Positions 52,243 to 62,700 of a stretch of 64,000 nt of DNA are shown here, piece by piece. Position 1 is the first letter of the stretch, and every line of letters starts with the position of its first letter. The position numbers and the translations under genes are program-made. Source of the DNA: Pampus argenteus (taxonomy: Eukaryota; Chordata; Actinopteri; Scombriformes; Stromateidae); contig CM072876.1 in assembly GCA_036937835.1 (NCBI GenBank), positions 12,775,501 to 12,839,500 on the forward strand, read 5' to 3'. The notes under the pieces are model-generated. The model worked only from the letters and a program-made list of their open reading frames with translations. It was not told where the DNA came from and searched no databases.

Positions 52243-52276
<34 letters not shown>
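52129..52276. repeat. Two GT/CA microsatellites at the syt14 5' end
   Basis: (TC)n then (GT)n at 52129-52169 and a second (TG)n at 52244-52276. In syt14 sense the nearer (CA)n-(GA)n tract ends about 25 bases before the ATG, so it probably lies in the 5' leader or core promoter. Confidence 0.9.
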
Positions 52277-52278
<2 letters not shown>

Positions 52279-52960
52279 AAGCATTTGTTATTTGTGCACT
52301 ATTTAAAATGTATGATGAAAGTATCAATTTATACAAATAAGACACATTTATTATTATATACTATTACAGACCTATGGATACTTTGGGCTTTACATACATT
52401 GAATGGGGGTGCACTGGTCTGAAGTTTTAGTGCATTTTTCCAAAGATGCATCAAATATTATATCCTCAATATTAGCAATCCTTGTACTTTAATCATTGTG
52501 TTACTCTCACTGAATATCTAGGATTTACTTGAAGAGGGTTTTCTGTTTGTATAATCTTAAATGTGACCTCTCTGAAAACAAATGCATCCTGTTTTCAAAA
52601 TAGGTTTGTGTCATCATTAGCAATCTAAACAATGACAATTATTAACTATTATGAACTTTCCAAAACGTTCATTTATGAGTCGCATTATGAAGTTCCTCCA
52701 TGGCATCATCTCATTGGTGCATTTCTTGAACAGGATCGAAGCATTTATGGTCAAGAATATTATAAAACATCGTCATTGGCTATCTTCGTCTAGGTGCTTT
52801 CACTGAGTATTTCCTCAACCAATCGATCAAGCTATACACTGGATGAAACTGCACCTTACTTTTGTTGGGAAGAGCTGCTCATTAACAATATTTTATATAT
52901 ATAAATTATGTGTGCGCCTCAGCAGCAGTGCAGGCCCTGATGTCTTTTAGCATGGCATCA

Positions 52961-53236
52961 TCAACCAAACACAGAAAACAAGGTAACAAGGTAACAGGGT
53001 AGGCCTCGTAGCTTGAAATGTGAGTAAGTGTGGAATTTAATGTTTCCAGTCGCCTTTTTTTTGCTAAGGGGCATCTCTGAAATGATTTCTGAATCACTCT
53101 GACAGCTAGATAGAGCTTCATCCAAACACCAAGATACATCACTCTCTGAACCTGCTCCTCCGTCAGATTCATCCTCATTAAGGCTCTGAAGCACGGATAA
53201 AGCCTCCATAACTGAAATTGTCTTTCTACTTGTCAT
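52961..53236 (-). pseudogene. Possible N-terminal remnant of a piggyBac-like transposase
   Basis: An open frame of about 91 codons begins MTSRKTISVMEALSVLQ and continues through an acidic Ser/Asp/Glu stretch (NEDESDGGAGSESDVSW), then KKK. This pattern (basic start, short helix, acidic linker) is usual at the N-terminus of piggyBac-type transposases in fish. The reading frame then dissolves, with no catalytic DDD domain in the neighbourhood. It could instead be a chance open frame or a host exon; I see no splice support. Confidence 0.35.
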
Positions 53237-53548
53237 TTTTGTCTCTCTTGGGTGTAGAGTGAAGCTTTAGCTAAGTTTTAGCTTCACAGAGCGTAGTAAT
53301 ACTCATATCTCTTTTGTGTTTTGAAATTTTAATGATATAACAATATAAAATATACACACTTTTAGTAACAGTCAGTTTTATGTAGCCATGCGGACAAAAT
53401 CTACTTTAAAAAGCATTTATTATTTCTTTAAGTATTATGCTTACAGGGTTCATTCTAAACATATAAATATGAAAATAAACACACTGCAAGATGACCTGTC
53501 GTAATGTGTTATTGACCTGTACATCACTGATTCAAAGCGCTCATAAAC

Positions 53549-53766
53549 CACATGGCCAAAAGTATGTGGACACCTGAACAACCTGAAAACAGTATGTGGA
53601 TACCAGAACATTAAATCCAAGGATTGAGGTCAGGTTCTTTCAGGCTTTGCACACATTGCAGGCATTATTGCCATATTGATAAAATGTTGCCACAAAGTCA
53701 GAATCAAACCAACAAAATACACAAAACATATGTAAACAGGGGCGTCCAAATACTTTTGGCCACATA
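53549..53766. mobile_element. Tc1/mariner-like MITE
   Basis: The left end has TGGCCAAAAGTATGTGGACA (53553-53572) and the right end, reversed, TGTGGCCAAAAGTATTTGGACG, a near-identical terminal inverted repeat of about 25 bases around a 218 bp non-coding body. A partial third copy (CAGTATGTGGATACC) lies near 53590. Such ends are common in fish Tc1-like elements. No transposase. Confidence 0.65.
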
Positions 53767-53879
53767 CTCTGTACAAGACCCCCCCAACTGACAAACAGAC
53801 AGGTGACCAGCCATAGCTGTATAACTGTATGTATATATATAGTATATCCTATATGTATTTCTGTGTGCTCTCTCTCTCT

Positions 53880-54032
53880 AGTTGTTCCCAGATTTGCTTA
53901 CGTCACTACGTGAAGACACGCCCACCAGGCGTTCCCCCGACAACATTTCCGGAAAGTTTTCTTGCTGCAGCCGCCTCACCTTCTTCGTTGTGTGTGTGTT
54001 ACGGTTGTAAAGACGGACAAAAGTTTCTAATA
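53880..54032 (+). promoter_or_regulatory. Probable nt5c1b promoter and 5' leader
   Basis: CpG-bearing DNA directly upstream of the start codon. It contains a CRE/ATF-type TTACGTCA (53898-53905), followed by a GC/KLF-like CACGCCCACC. A weak TATATATAGTATA lies at 53831-53845. The transcription start is not determined. Confidence 0.45.
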
Positions 54033-57000
54033 ATGAGTGAAATCAAGCCAACCGATTCGGCTGCTACAGCAGACAACGGGGAGGAGAAGGACTGGGCTGC
54101 AGCCAAAGCTTTCTTTGACAACCTGAAAACGAACAAACCCAGACCTGTGAGTATTTAGCGCAAAGGTTTTCTGACCTTAAAAGTTTTTATTTGTTTCTTG
54201 TCTACTTTTTTTTCCTTTCGCAGCCCAAACCCCGGTATGCTGTGACCATAGCAGTTTCCTCTCGCACTCTCTTCAACATGGTGGAAGAGAGGAAGATTTA
54301 TGAGGATGAAGGGGTGGAGAAGTATGTGGCTCATCAGGTGGAGCATGAGAATGAGCCTCTGAGGCCAGGAGCTGCTTTTCCCTTTGTCAAGGTAGGCTGT
54401 CAACTTGCTGCAAGTCTCTGCTGGGTGTGTGTGCAGGGTGTGTTTCACTGAAATGCTCCACAGCAGGGGAAAAGTTCAATAAAAAAAAAGAAAAAAGGGT
54501 GCATTAAATATATCTGATGATGGAGTCTTTCTGTATTGAGATATTTCAGGCCATGTTGCACATCTCAATTAGTCACACAAAAGCAGGTATTTGGCACTGC
54601 CAGGTCTTACTTCCCTCCAGATATGTTTATAGCTGTATATAAAATACCCTACTTTGAATAATAATGTATATCTGATATATGTGTATCTTGTTATAATAGC
54701 ATTTATTCTTTCTCCCTCATTAAAAACTCCCAAATCTATAAATGTCCTATTTCACTGTGACGTCCCTTCTCACTGGAGGCTTCACGTTTCCACATCACAC
54801 TTGTGTAAACTGAATATTGGACCATGATTGGCTTCCAAACTTGCCTTGATGTCACAAACCAATGTGTGTAGGCCCAGCCCTGAAACACAGAGAAACAACA
54901 ACTTCCTCAAATAAGGACAATATATATCGTTGAACTTCCGTTCTTATATATAAATGGCTACAGAGGGAATATAGATAATATAGATAAGGGAAACATCTAA
55001 CAACGTATTTATCAATGACTTGATATTAAAGCTTTACAACTCCTTCACTCCTCCTTGGAATGCTGTCATACAAGTCCTGAAATCGCACCGTTCATCAGCA
55101 CAAAAAGCTGACATAATTTAAATAGATGAAACGGTTTGCATTCTGCAACTACCCATAAATATTGATTGATTGATTGATTGATCAGTGTGTTTTAAAATAC
55201 ACCTGCAGTTTGTAAAGGTGCCCTTGCATTATTCTTATTATATTTTTTTTGTATACTAATAATAATACTTCAAATGATTCAATTTGTCAGATTGTTTTCA
55301 AGTGCATGAATATTACGAATAGTTCAGTTAGAATGAGATGTCGCTGATTTAGGATATTTTGAGAAGCTGTATTTGATAGTTTGTAACCTATAATAGACGC
55401 ATCTCCCCATTGTTACTTATCGGCCAGCATACACACAGATGACGTATCTGTGATAAGATGACACGGAGCGATCTATCAACCCACACGATCTATTGGCTGT
55501 GCTCGACAGTGCAGTGCATTCTCGTACATGTACAAAACACCCTGCTGAAGGCTGGTGTGGTTTACAAAGCAACTTCCTTCATTTCTGTATAGTTTTAATG
55601 CCTCGGTCTTTTTTTTTTTTAAACAGGAATCATATCTACTGTGTGACTTGCTTCATAAAAAAAACAAAGTGTGTAACCTCCTGAGACCACATCCTGCCTT
55701 TTACTGTCCTCTCACGCAGGCGCTGATGAACGTCAACTCTCGACTGAGGGAGCTTTATCCAGACAGCGAGGAGCTCTTTGACATCGTCTTGATGACTAAC
55801 AACCACGCCCAAGTGGGAGTGCGCCTCATAAACAGCATAAATCACTACGGTATGCTGAGTCCTAAAGGCAAACATTGATTGTTTAGCGTGGTGGCGGTGG
55901 GTCGCCCGCTGCAGCATCAGCACGTAGTCTGATAATCAAACAATAGAAATGAAGGAGAGCTGTTATAATGTAATTAGAACAAGGTTTATTCATCCATACA
56001 TCTCCAACTTGTCTTCTTTCTTCTTTCAGATTTGACCATAGAAAGATTCTGCATGACGGGAGGGAAAAGTCCTATAGGCTACCTGAAGGCTTACATGACA
56101 AATCTTTACCTCTCCAAGGACTCGGATAAAGTCACAGAGGCCATAGCAGAAGGTACGTGATGCTGCAGCTGCAGCAGATATTCACACACTTGTTGCATGT
56201 TGACTTCCGTGTATGATTCATTCATTACTGTGAATGAGAGAAATCTCGACCCCGCACTGTTGAGCAGGAAGGCGTGTGGTTTATCGCTTCCTGCTGCGCA
56301 CACACAAAACAAACAGATAGGAAACACAATTAAAGGCAGTGCTGGAGTTCATTGAGAAAATCAGTTAACTTTAAAATTAAAATTTAAAAAGTTATATAAC
56401 GTGAAAAAAAATGCTAAACTTTTGCAGGTTTCAGCTTCTCAAATGCGAGGCTTCACCGCTTTTCCTTTATTTGTGTATATATAATCAAATAATTATATTT
56501 AATAAAACTGGAAATTGAATATTTTGGGGTTTTTAAGAGAGTTGAGTGTGAACATAAAAATGCCACCTCAATCATTGGGGAGGAACTGACATATAGCGAT
56601 CCGCGAGTTTCCGAAAAAGCATCATTCTTGTCCATCGCTCGTCTCCACTTCTTCAGGCATTGCTGCTGCCACAATGTTTATGCCCGAAACTGAAAGTGAG
56701 ACTGAGCTGAGTGACACTCAGCTGAGAGTGGCGTTTGATGGAGACGCCGTCCTCTTCTCAGATGAGTCGGAGATCATTGTGAAGAAACACGGCCTGGACA
56801 CTTTCTTTGAGCACGAAAAGGAGTTTGAGAATAAGCCTCTTGCTCAGGTAACTGACGCTTGTTTCTATGTGCTTTAAACATCATGGATATCCAGAATATA
56901 TTATCTAGTATATCCTCATAATTCTCAATAGATATAAGGATTTATTTTTTTAAATTAACTTGATCCTTTGATGCTTTCAGGGTCCCTTAAAATGTTTCCT

Positions 57001-57346
57001 TGAGGCTTTGGGGAAGCTCCAAAGAAAATTCTACGCCAAGAACGAGCGTTTGAACTGTCCCATCCGAACCTTCCTAGTCACGGCCCGCAGCGCTGCCAGC
57101 TCAGGAGCTCGTGTCCTAAAGACCCTCCGCAGCTGGGGCCTGGAAATCGACGAAGCTCTCTTCCTGGCCGGGGCTCCTAAAGGACCCCTGCTGCAGAAGA
57201 TAAAACCGCACATCTACTTTGACGATCAGATGTTTCACATTGAGGGGGCGAAGGAACTGGGAACCATATCTGCACACGTCCCCTATGGGATTGGACAGAA
57301 GTACCACAAGGGAAAACTTATCGAGCAGCCCTCCAAGAAGCAGTGA
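54033..57346 (+). CDS. nt5c1b: Cytosolic 5'-nucleotidase I (AMP-preferring), IB-like
   Basis: Cytosolic HAD-type phosphatase that dephosphorylates AMP to adenosine. Coding exons 54033-54146, 54224-54391, 55720-55849, 56030-56152, 56657-56847 and 56981-57346 join in phase to 363 aa. It starts MSEIKPTDSA and ends PSKKQ. The catalytic nucleophile and acid/base Asp are D206 and D208 in VAFDGDAVLF; TAR at 276-278 is motif II; K309 in GAPKGPLL is motif III; D323-D324 in YFDDQM is motif IV. The conserved IAVSSRTLF and LMTNNHAQVGVRLINSINHY blocks are intact. The family is certain. IA and IB paralogues are similar in the core; I prefer IB because the C-terminus reads AHVPYGIGQK and because the locus is near syt14/extl3, but the paralogue is less sure. 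Diverges from syt14. Confidence 0.9.
56380..56545 (-). repeat. Copy of dispersed repeat family A in nt5c1b intron 4
   Basis: TTCAGCTTCTCAAATGCGAGG and GGAAATTGAATATTTTGGGGTTTT match in reverse the central part of the family A copy at 58.8 kb and the copy at 41.3 kb. It lies 110-280 bases upstream of exon 5. Confidence 0.6.
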
Positions 57347-58150
57347 TCTTATAATAGAGGGGAGGATGTATCCTTTTAAATATGTACTACTTGTAGAAGT
57401 GCATATATATATACTGGCAAAATGATTGATTTAAAAAAAAAAACATGAATTTTTAGAGTATTGCTAAATTAAATGATAAAGTTTAAAGAAAAACACCAGA
57501 TTCTTTGCATATTGGTGCCTTTTAACCACATCCGTGTACATGTTTACCTTTGGGAAGGGTTTACACTCATTTGCATCGGGGTTCATGTTATTTTCTCTGC
57601 ATTTTTATACCATAGACATGTTTATTTTATTTATCAATCTATCACTAATTGCCCTTGGCATTGAGTATCATGAGGGTGGAAACAGGGTCACTTTTTTATT
57701 TGTAACGCACAAGCACACGCTGCCTTTCTTACCGTCTATGCTGTTGATGCGCACACACACACACACTATATGAAATTTATACTTAATATTTTTTTAAACT
57801 TTCACAGCTATCTATGCTTTTGTTTATGTATCTATCTATGTAACTACACTTTTCTGCCTGTTTTATATGACTACATATGTGTGTATGTATGTATGGTTTT
57901 TTAAAATTACATTTTTATGTGTTTCATAGTGTCAGAATATCATATAAATGTTTGGATAAGTTACACTTGTTACAATGACTTGTAACACTTCTCTATATTT
58001 GGCATTGATGTGGTAACAGTAACATTTTTGCACCATTTCAGTGCTCCAGTTTCTTATTTCTGTCTAACCTTTCACCTTAACCGCCCTAGTGCTGACTGTA
58101 TAGAGTACAGAGGATGTAGTTTGATGAATAAAGGAACGTGGAAGAACCTC
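57347..58150 (+). terminator. nt5c1b 3' UTR and poly(A) signal
   Basis: AATAAA at 58127-58132, about 0.8 kb after the stop, is followed by TG-rich sequence, so cleavage near 58150 is likely. The UTR holds short (GTAT)n and (CA)n stretches and no coding block. Confidence 0.7.
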
Positions 58151-58558
58151 AGTGGCTGAACTTTTTGTTTTTGTACATCTCAGCAGTAGATGTTGCTGTT
58201 AAACTGTAATTGTCCACCTCGATGCTTTAATCAACCTTCAACCTCTTGTTTGGCAGAGTCACTTCCCCTGTGGAAGTATTTGAGTTTCGGTCAAACGTCA
58301 GCAGTGTATCTTTGAGCAGATCTGTCCTGTCATTAAATCTTCCTGTTCCTCTGCGGTTCAGCCTCAGCTGATGGAGAGCGACTCATCTTACATGTACGTA
58401 ACAAGAGAAGCCACAAAGGGGCACTGCTGTTTAACTAGAGTGAGACTGACTAGAGAGGAGGAACAACCAGAGTATAAAGTATTAGATCAATAAAAAGGGT
58501 AAAATATATCACCAGAAAAAAGCATTTGGACTTGAAAGCGTAGATGACCAAGTACGGT

Positions 58559-58583
58559 ATATATATATATATATATATATATA
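58559..58583. repeat. (TA)n microsatellite
   Basis: Twelve perfect TA units downstream of nt5c1b. Confidence 0.95.
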
Positions 58584-58810
58584 ACGGTACAATCTTACGC
58601 AGTGTACAAATGCTTTTGAAGTATTTTCTTCTTTTGATATAACTGAGCTCCCACTCGGCCCATATTTTCAGGTACAAAAATATCACAGCAAGAAAAACAA
58701 AATGCAAATCACCTTCCTCTCAGTGAACTAACATTAGTCCTAATGGGAAGTTAATTAGATATATCCCGCTTCTCCAGATATATTAAAAACGTTTAAGGTT
58801 TATTCTTCTA

Positions 58811-59106
58811 GGGTGGTAACTAACAATTATTTTCATTATTTATTATTTTCTTGATTAACTGATTAGTTGTTTGGTCTACAAATGGTGAAAAAAATGTCAA
58901 TCACTGTTTCCCCAAGCCCAAAATGCAGTCCACAAGCCAAATATATTCACTTCATCATTGTAGAGGACTAAAGAAACCAACGAATATTCATATTTCAGAA
59001 ACTGGAACAAGATTTTTTTTCATTTTCTTCTTTAAAAAAATGACTTGAAATGATGAATTGATTATACAAACAGTCATTGATATATTGACTAATAGTTGTA
59101 ACTCTA
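58811..59106 (+). repeat. Best-preserved copy of dispersed repeat family A
   Basis: About 300 bases starting GGTAACTAACAATTATTTTCATTATT and ending TAATAGTTGTAACTCT, so the two ends are loosely inverted. Internal blocks GTTTGGTCTACAAATGGTG, CTGTTTCCCCAAGCCCAAAATG and AGAGGACTAAAGAAACCAACGAATATTC recur, more or less decayed, in the other copies of the window. No open frame; a non-autonomous element is likely. Confidence 0.7.
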
Positions 59107-59109
59107 CAT

Positions 59110-59693
59110 CTCACAATAGGTATATGTAAAATAAAATAAAATATTATTTTTGGTAGAAGAGTACAGCATTTTAAGTATATCTGTGTTTTATACTCACTTT
59201 TAATTTGTTTGTCTTATTTCAGTTGGTGAAACTTTTAAAAGTTTTGCATGAATTTGTACTTTGTGAAAATACAAGTAAAGTCTTGCCTATGGTGTTAGAG
59301 TTTAGCAACAGGCATCCGCACCAATTTGGTCACTATGGCAATGCTATGAGTATTGTTCCCTAGGCACTGGAGAGGAGACCTGAGCTCAACGCTCAAAGAG
59401 TCGGCCAGGTTTACTTTAATTTTCTTATGAAATTTCTGTAGTTGATTTATTCATTTTGTCAGAAGAGCATCTTTGTAGAGAGAGATGCCGGATTTTGTCA
59501 GGCAGCAGAGTGTGTGCATTCATGAGAGCTAGGACCAACTGGCTGTTGCCATGGATACTCGGCGCTGACACCACAAGAACTGTGTAGGCTTGTTGAAGAT
59601 ATAATTAATAACAAAGGATTAGAGGCAAAGGTGGCATGGGGCTCAGTATGAGAAACCTCATCACACAGTTACTATAATTGGCACCATTTCTGT

Positions 59694-59724
<31 letters not shown>

Positions 59725-62700
59725 CGCTTGCAGACATTCACGCCACAAGAAAAGTTAGTGAAGAATAACTGTGGAAACAGTCCCCTCACACTCTGCTGCT
59801 GCATTTATCTTCTTGACAAGCAATTTGCTCTAAATATGTTTTCTTGGTTGGTGGCCAGAAACTTGTAGGTAGATGTGTTTCGCAAAGTAATTTATTTGGA
59901 CTAACGTCACCTTGGTGGGTGCCTTGATGCTTACATACTAGATATTTCGGGAACATTTATCAAACGTAATTGATATTTATTTTAATAAACGGTTGCTTTG
60001 ACATGGACTTACGGTGGCTCTGTCTAGAGTTTGGAATACACACAGGAATTAATTTGCTTTTAACATAACATGCAAAACCCTTATCTACTATACATTATGG
60101 TTTCAGAGACTACACAGAGCCACTAAATGCTAACATTTATAACACATGTTCCCCAGTTCAGTATTCTGTTAACATATATTAACCCCACTATTGTGACTAT
60201 TGTGTGAATGTATTTTAAAAAAAAATTTGATGTGTACAGCACGTAGGTTTACGACAAATAAACTTGATAGCTTAAAAAGAGAAAGGCATCTCTCTATTTT
60301 TAATTTTATTTTTAATTTTTATTTGTTATATTATCTGCAGGCTTTGCACCGCACTTCCCAGAAAGCACAGAGAAGCTAGTACCGCCGTCCTCACCCATAA
60401 TGAAGACTGTCAACGCTTGTGACAACAGCTCAGTGAATCTGCTGCACGATGCCACAGTCACCATTTGCTGTGTGACTGACTTGGTGAAGCACACACAGTG
60501 ATATGACAGGCTCTGTTGACAGAAAACTGTGGTATGATAATGACATGTATTGAGGTCAGCTGGTCCCCCTCCCCAGTAGTACATCCTTATAGAAACATCA
60601 TCCTGGGTACATCCAGTACAAGCCCACAAGATTTAAAGCTATACTGTAAATCTACAGTGTATATATGAAGAGGGTATATTTACTTTTTTTATACTTTTTA
60701 AGCCTTATGATTCAGTGCAGAGCTGTCGGTGGATGCTTTGCAAAGATTAAACTATAAAACTGTTTGCCTGTGCTAAGACACTTCCTGTCTGAAACAGATG
60801 TTCATTGCCCTTGTGGTATGCTTTATGTGGCTTCTGTAATTGCTGTCTTACTGATGTTACTGCAGACCTAACTGTGTGTTCTGCAGGGTTCTCCCAGGGA
60901 AGCTATCTCCACACCTCCAGAATGAGCTGGCTCTTATTCAATTTAGCCCATTCTCATTTGATTGCACAGTGTGGTTCCCTTAAAAAAAACGACCCCACAG
61001 GTCCGGAGGCATTGACAAGTAACTCTGCATGAGATGGATTACTGATGCCACATCGACAGGCTGTTTCCTCATCTTGGCTCATCTCAAGTGCACCTGTTTA
61101 TTGACATCCTCCATTAAGAGACAAGACACAGTTAGTAAACTGTATACCCGGTGATCCAATACGCAGACGTAAAGATGGGAACAGGTTAAGTGATTCACTG
61201 AAAATGCTTCTAACGATCTGAAATCAATCGCTGCTTTGCCTGTTGCTTTTAGAAGACGAACAGGAGAGGGAGGCAGTGATCTTGTTGATAGCACGCTGCT
61301 TTACGTCTTAGGATGGGGCTCCTGGCACTCTCACATAGGCTAGTAATTCACTGACACAATTTATTAAGATTGTAGGATGAAAAAAAAAACATTCAATGTT
61401 GGAGTGGAAATAGAGGATTCCTTTTTATTTTTTAGATTTATCTGCTCTGTGTAAAAGGGACCAGCCTGCTCTTTGTCACTGTCATCTCTACTACACAGTA
61501 TGCTCCATGCTGGTTTTTGCTGTAAATTGGCAACAAGTTAAATTGAGTTTTGTGGTTTTTTCGAAAGCATCACACTGCCCTCCTGTCCGGCCAGTGTTTA
61601 GCATTAGGCTATGTGATGGCAGATGGGAGAGAGCAACACACTAATCTGATGGGAAGGGCAGGCCAAGCAGAGACAGGACACAGTGCCATAGTAACAGCTG
61701 ACTAGCACAAAACGATGCGCCTTGATGGCCGGAGCTGATCAGCTTTGGCATTTAGTCTCCTCCTGCAAGCTTAGTAAGGGACACAGTGTGGGGGCCCCTG
61801 CAGATGCTCATACAAGCCAGGCAGCGACACAACTAGCTAGCTACAGAAAGCAGAGGGCACTGAGCAAGCGAGCATCACCAATTATCTCCACCTCTGTGCT
61901 TGTAGCAGGAATCCATTTCAGCACCATTACCTCTGGGCAGCCATGGGCTGACAGTCTCTCCCGTCAGGGCGATAGTTCTAAATTGGCTCCCACCTTTTTC
62001 CACCTCCTGAGATTGAAAAGAGATTATTAAAGACATTCATCATAGAAAAGGCTTGAGCCTGTCTGGAAAGTCTGAAAATGGTGAGAAATGGTGGCACAAT
62101 GGAGAGGGCCTGAAGAAAGAGCAAAATAGGAGGATGGGGAGGAAATAATATAAAGATATGTCTTTGTGCTGAAGGCTTTGGTGCTCCCTGATACCAGACA
62201 GGGTGGTCCCTTGGGTGTACTGTGAGCTGACTGGGCTGTAGCAGCAGGCAGGGTGTGGGGCCCAAGTCTGGAAGAACGCATGCACCCACAGGACACCCAT
62301 TCATGGCTAAAATACTAGATATCGGATGCACGCTAATGACACCCCTGGAGACCGAAACAGTCTGGCTCCTGCATGACAAGATGACCGAACAGTATTGTAT
62401 CCCTGACTGATCCAAGCTGATTTCTTGGGGAAAGACTGTATAGGTAGGACATATAGGTATAGGTTGAAAATCTCTTCTGTGGTCTTGAGATCATAATGGC
62501 TTGGGCTTGTGTGTACATTGTTAAACACAGCACACCAGTGAAAAAGACCAAGAGTTGAAATGTGAGATACCGACTGATGAACCTGCATTTTCAGTCCAGA
62601 CTTTGTATATTTTTAAGATATGGATTAAGGTCTCACCTTAAGGATTGCATGTTATGTCTGTCAGACCACTGCCAAACACACACTTGCCAATCCAGATCTC

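Larger units (their letters stand above)
52277..54032. other. Divergent intergenic region syt14 / nt5c1b
   Basis: The start codons lie 1.93 kb apart. The left half is AT-rich without features to about 52900. Then come a possible transposase fragment (52961-53236) and a small inverted-repeat element (53549-53766), and the last 150 bases before the nucleotidase start look promoter-like. Confidence 0.55.

Noticed and set aside
53881..53905. Splice acceptor (CTCTCTCTCTAG) upstream of nt5c1b as evidence for an earlier coding exon
   Set aside because: The pyrimidine run is a simple repeat, and the CpG-bearing, CRE-containing DNA just after it fits a promoter better.
60312..60629. 105-codon minus-strand frame
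   Set aside because: Cys/Thr/Val-rich composition with no recognisable motif and no splice or promoter context; compatible with chance.
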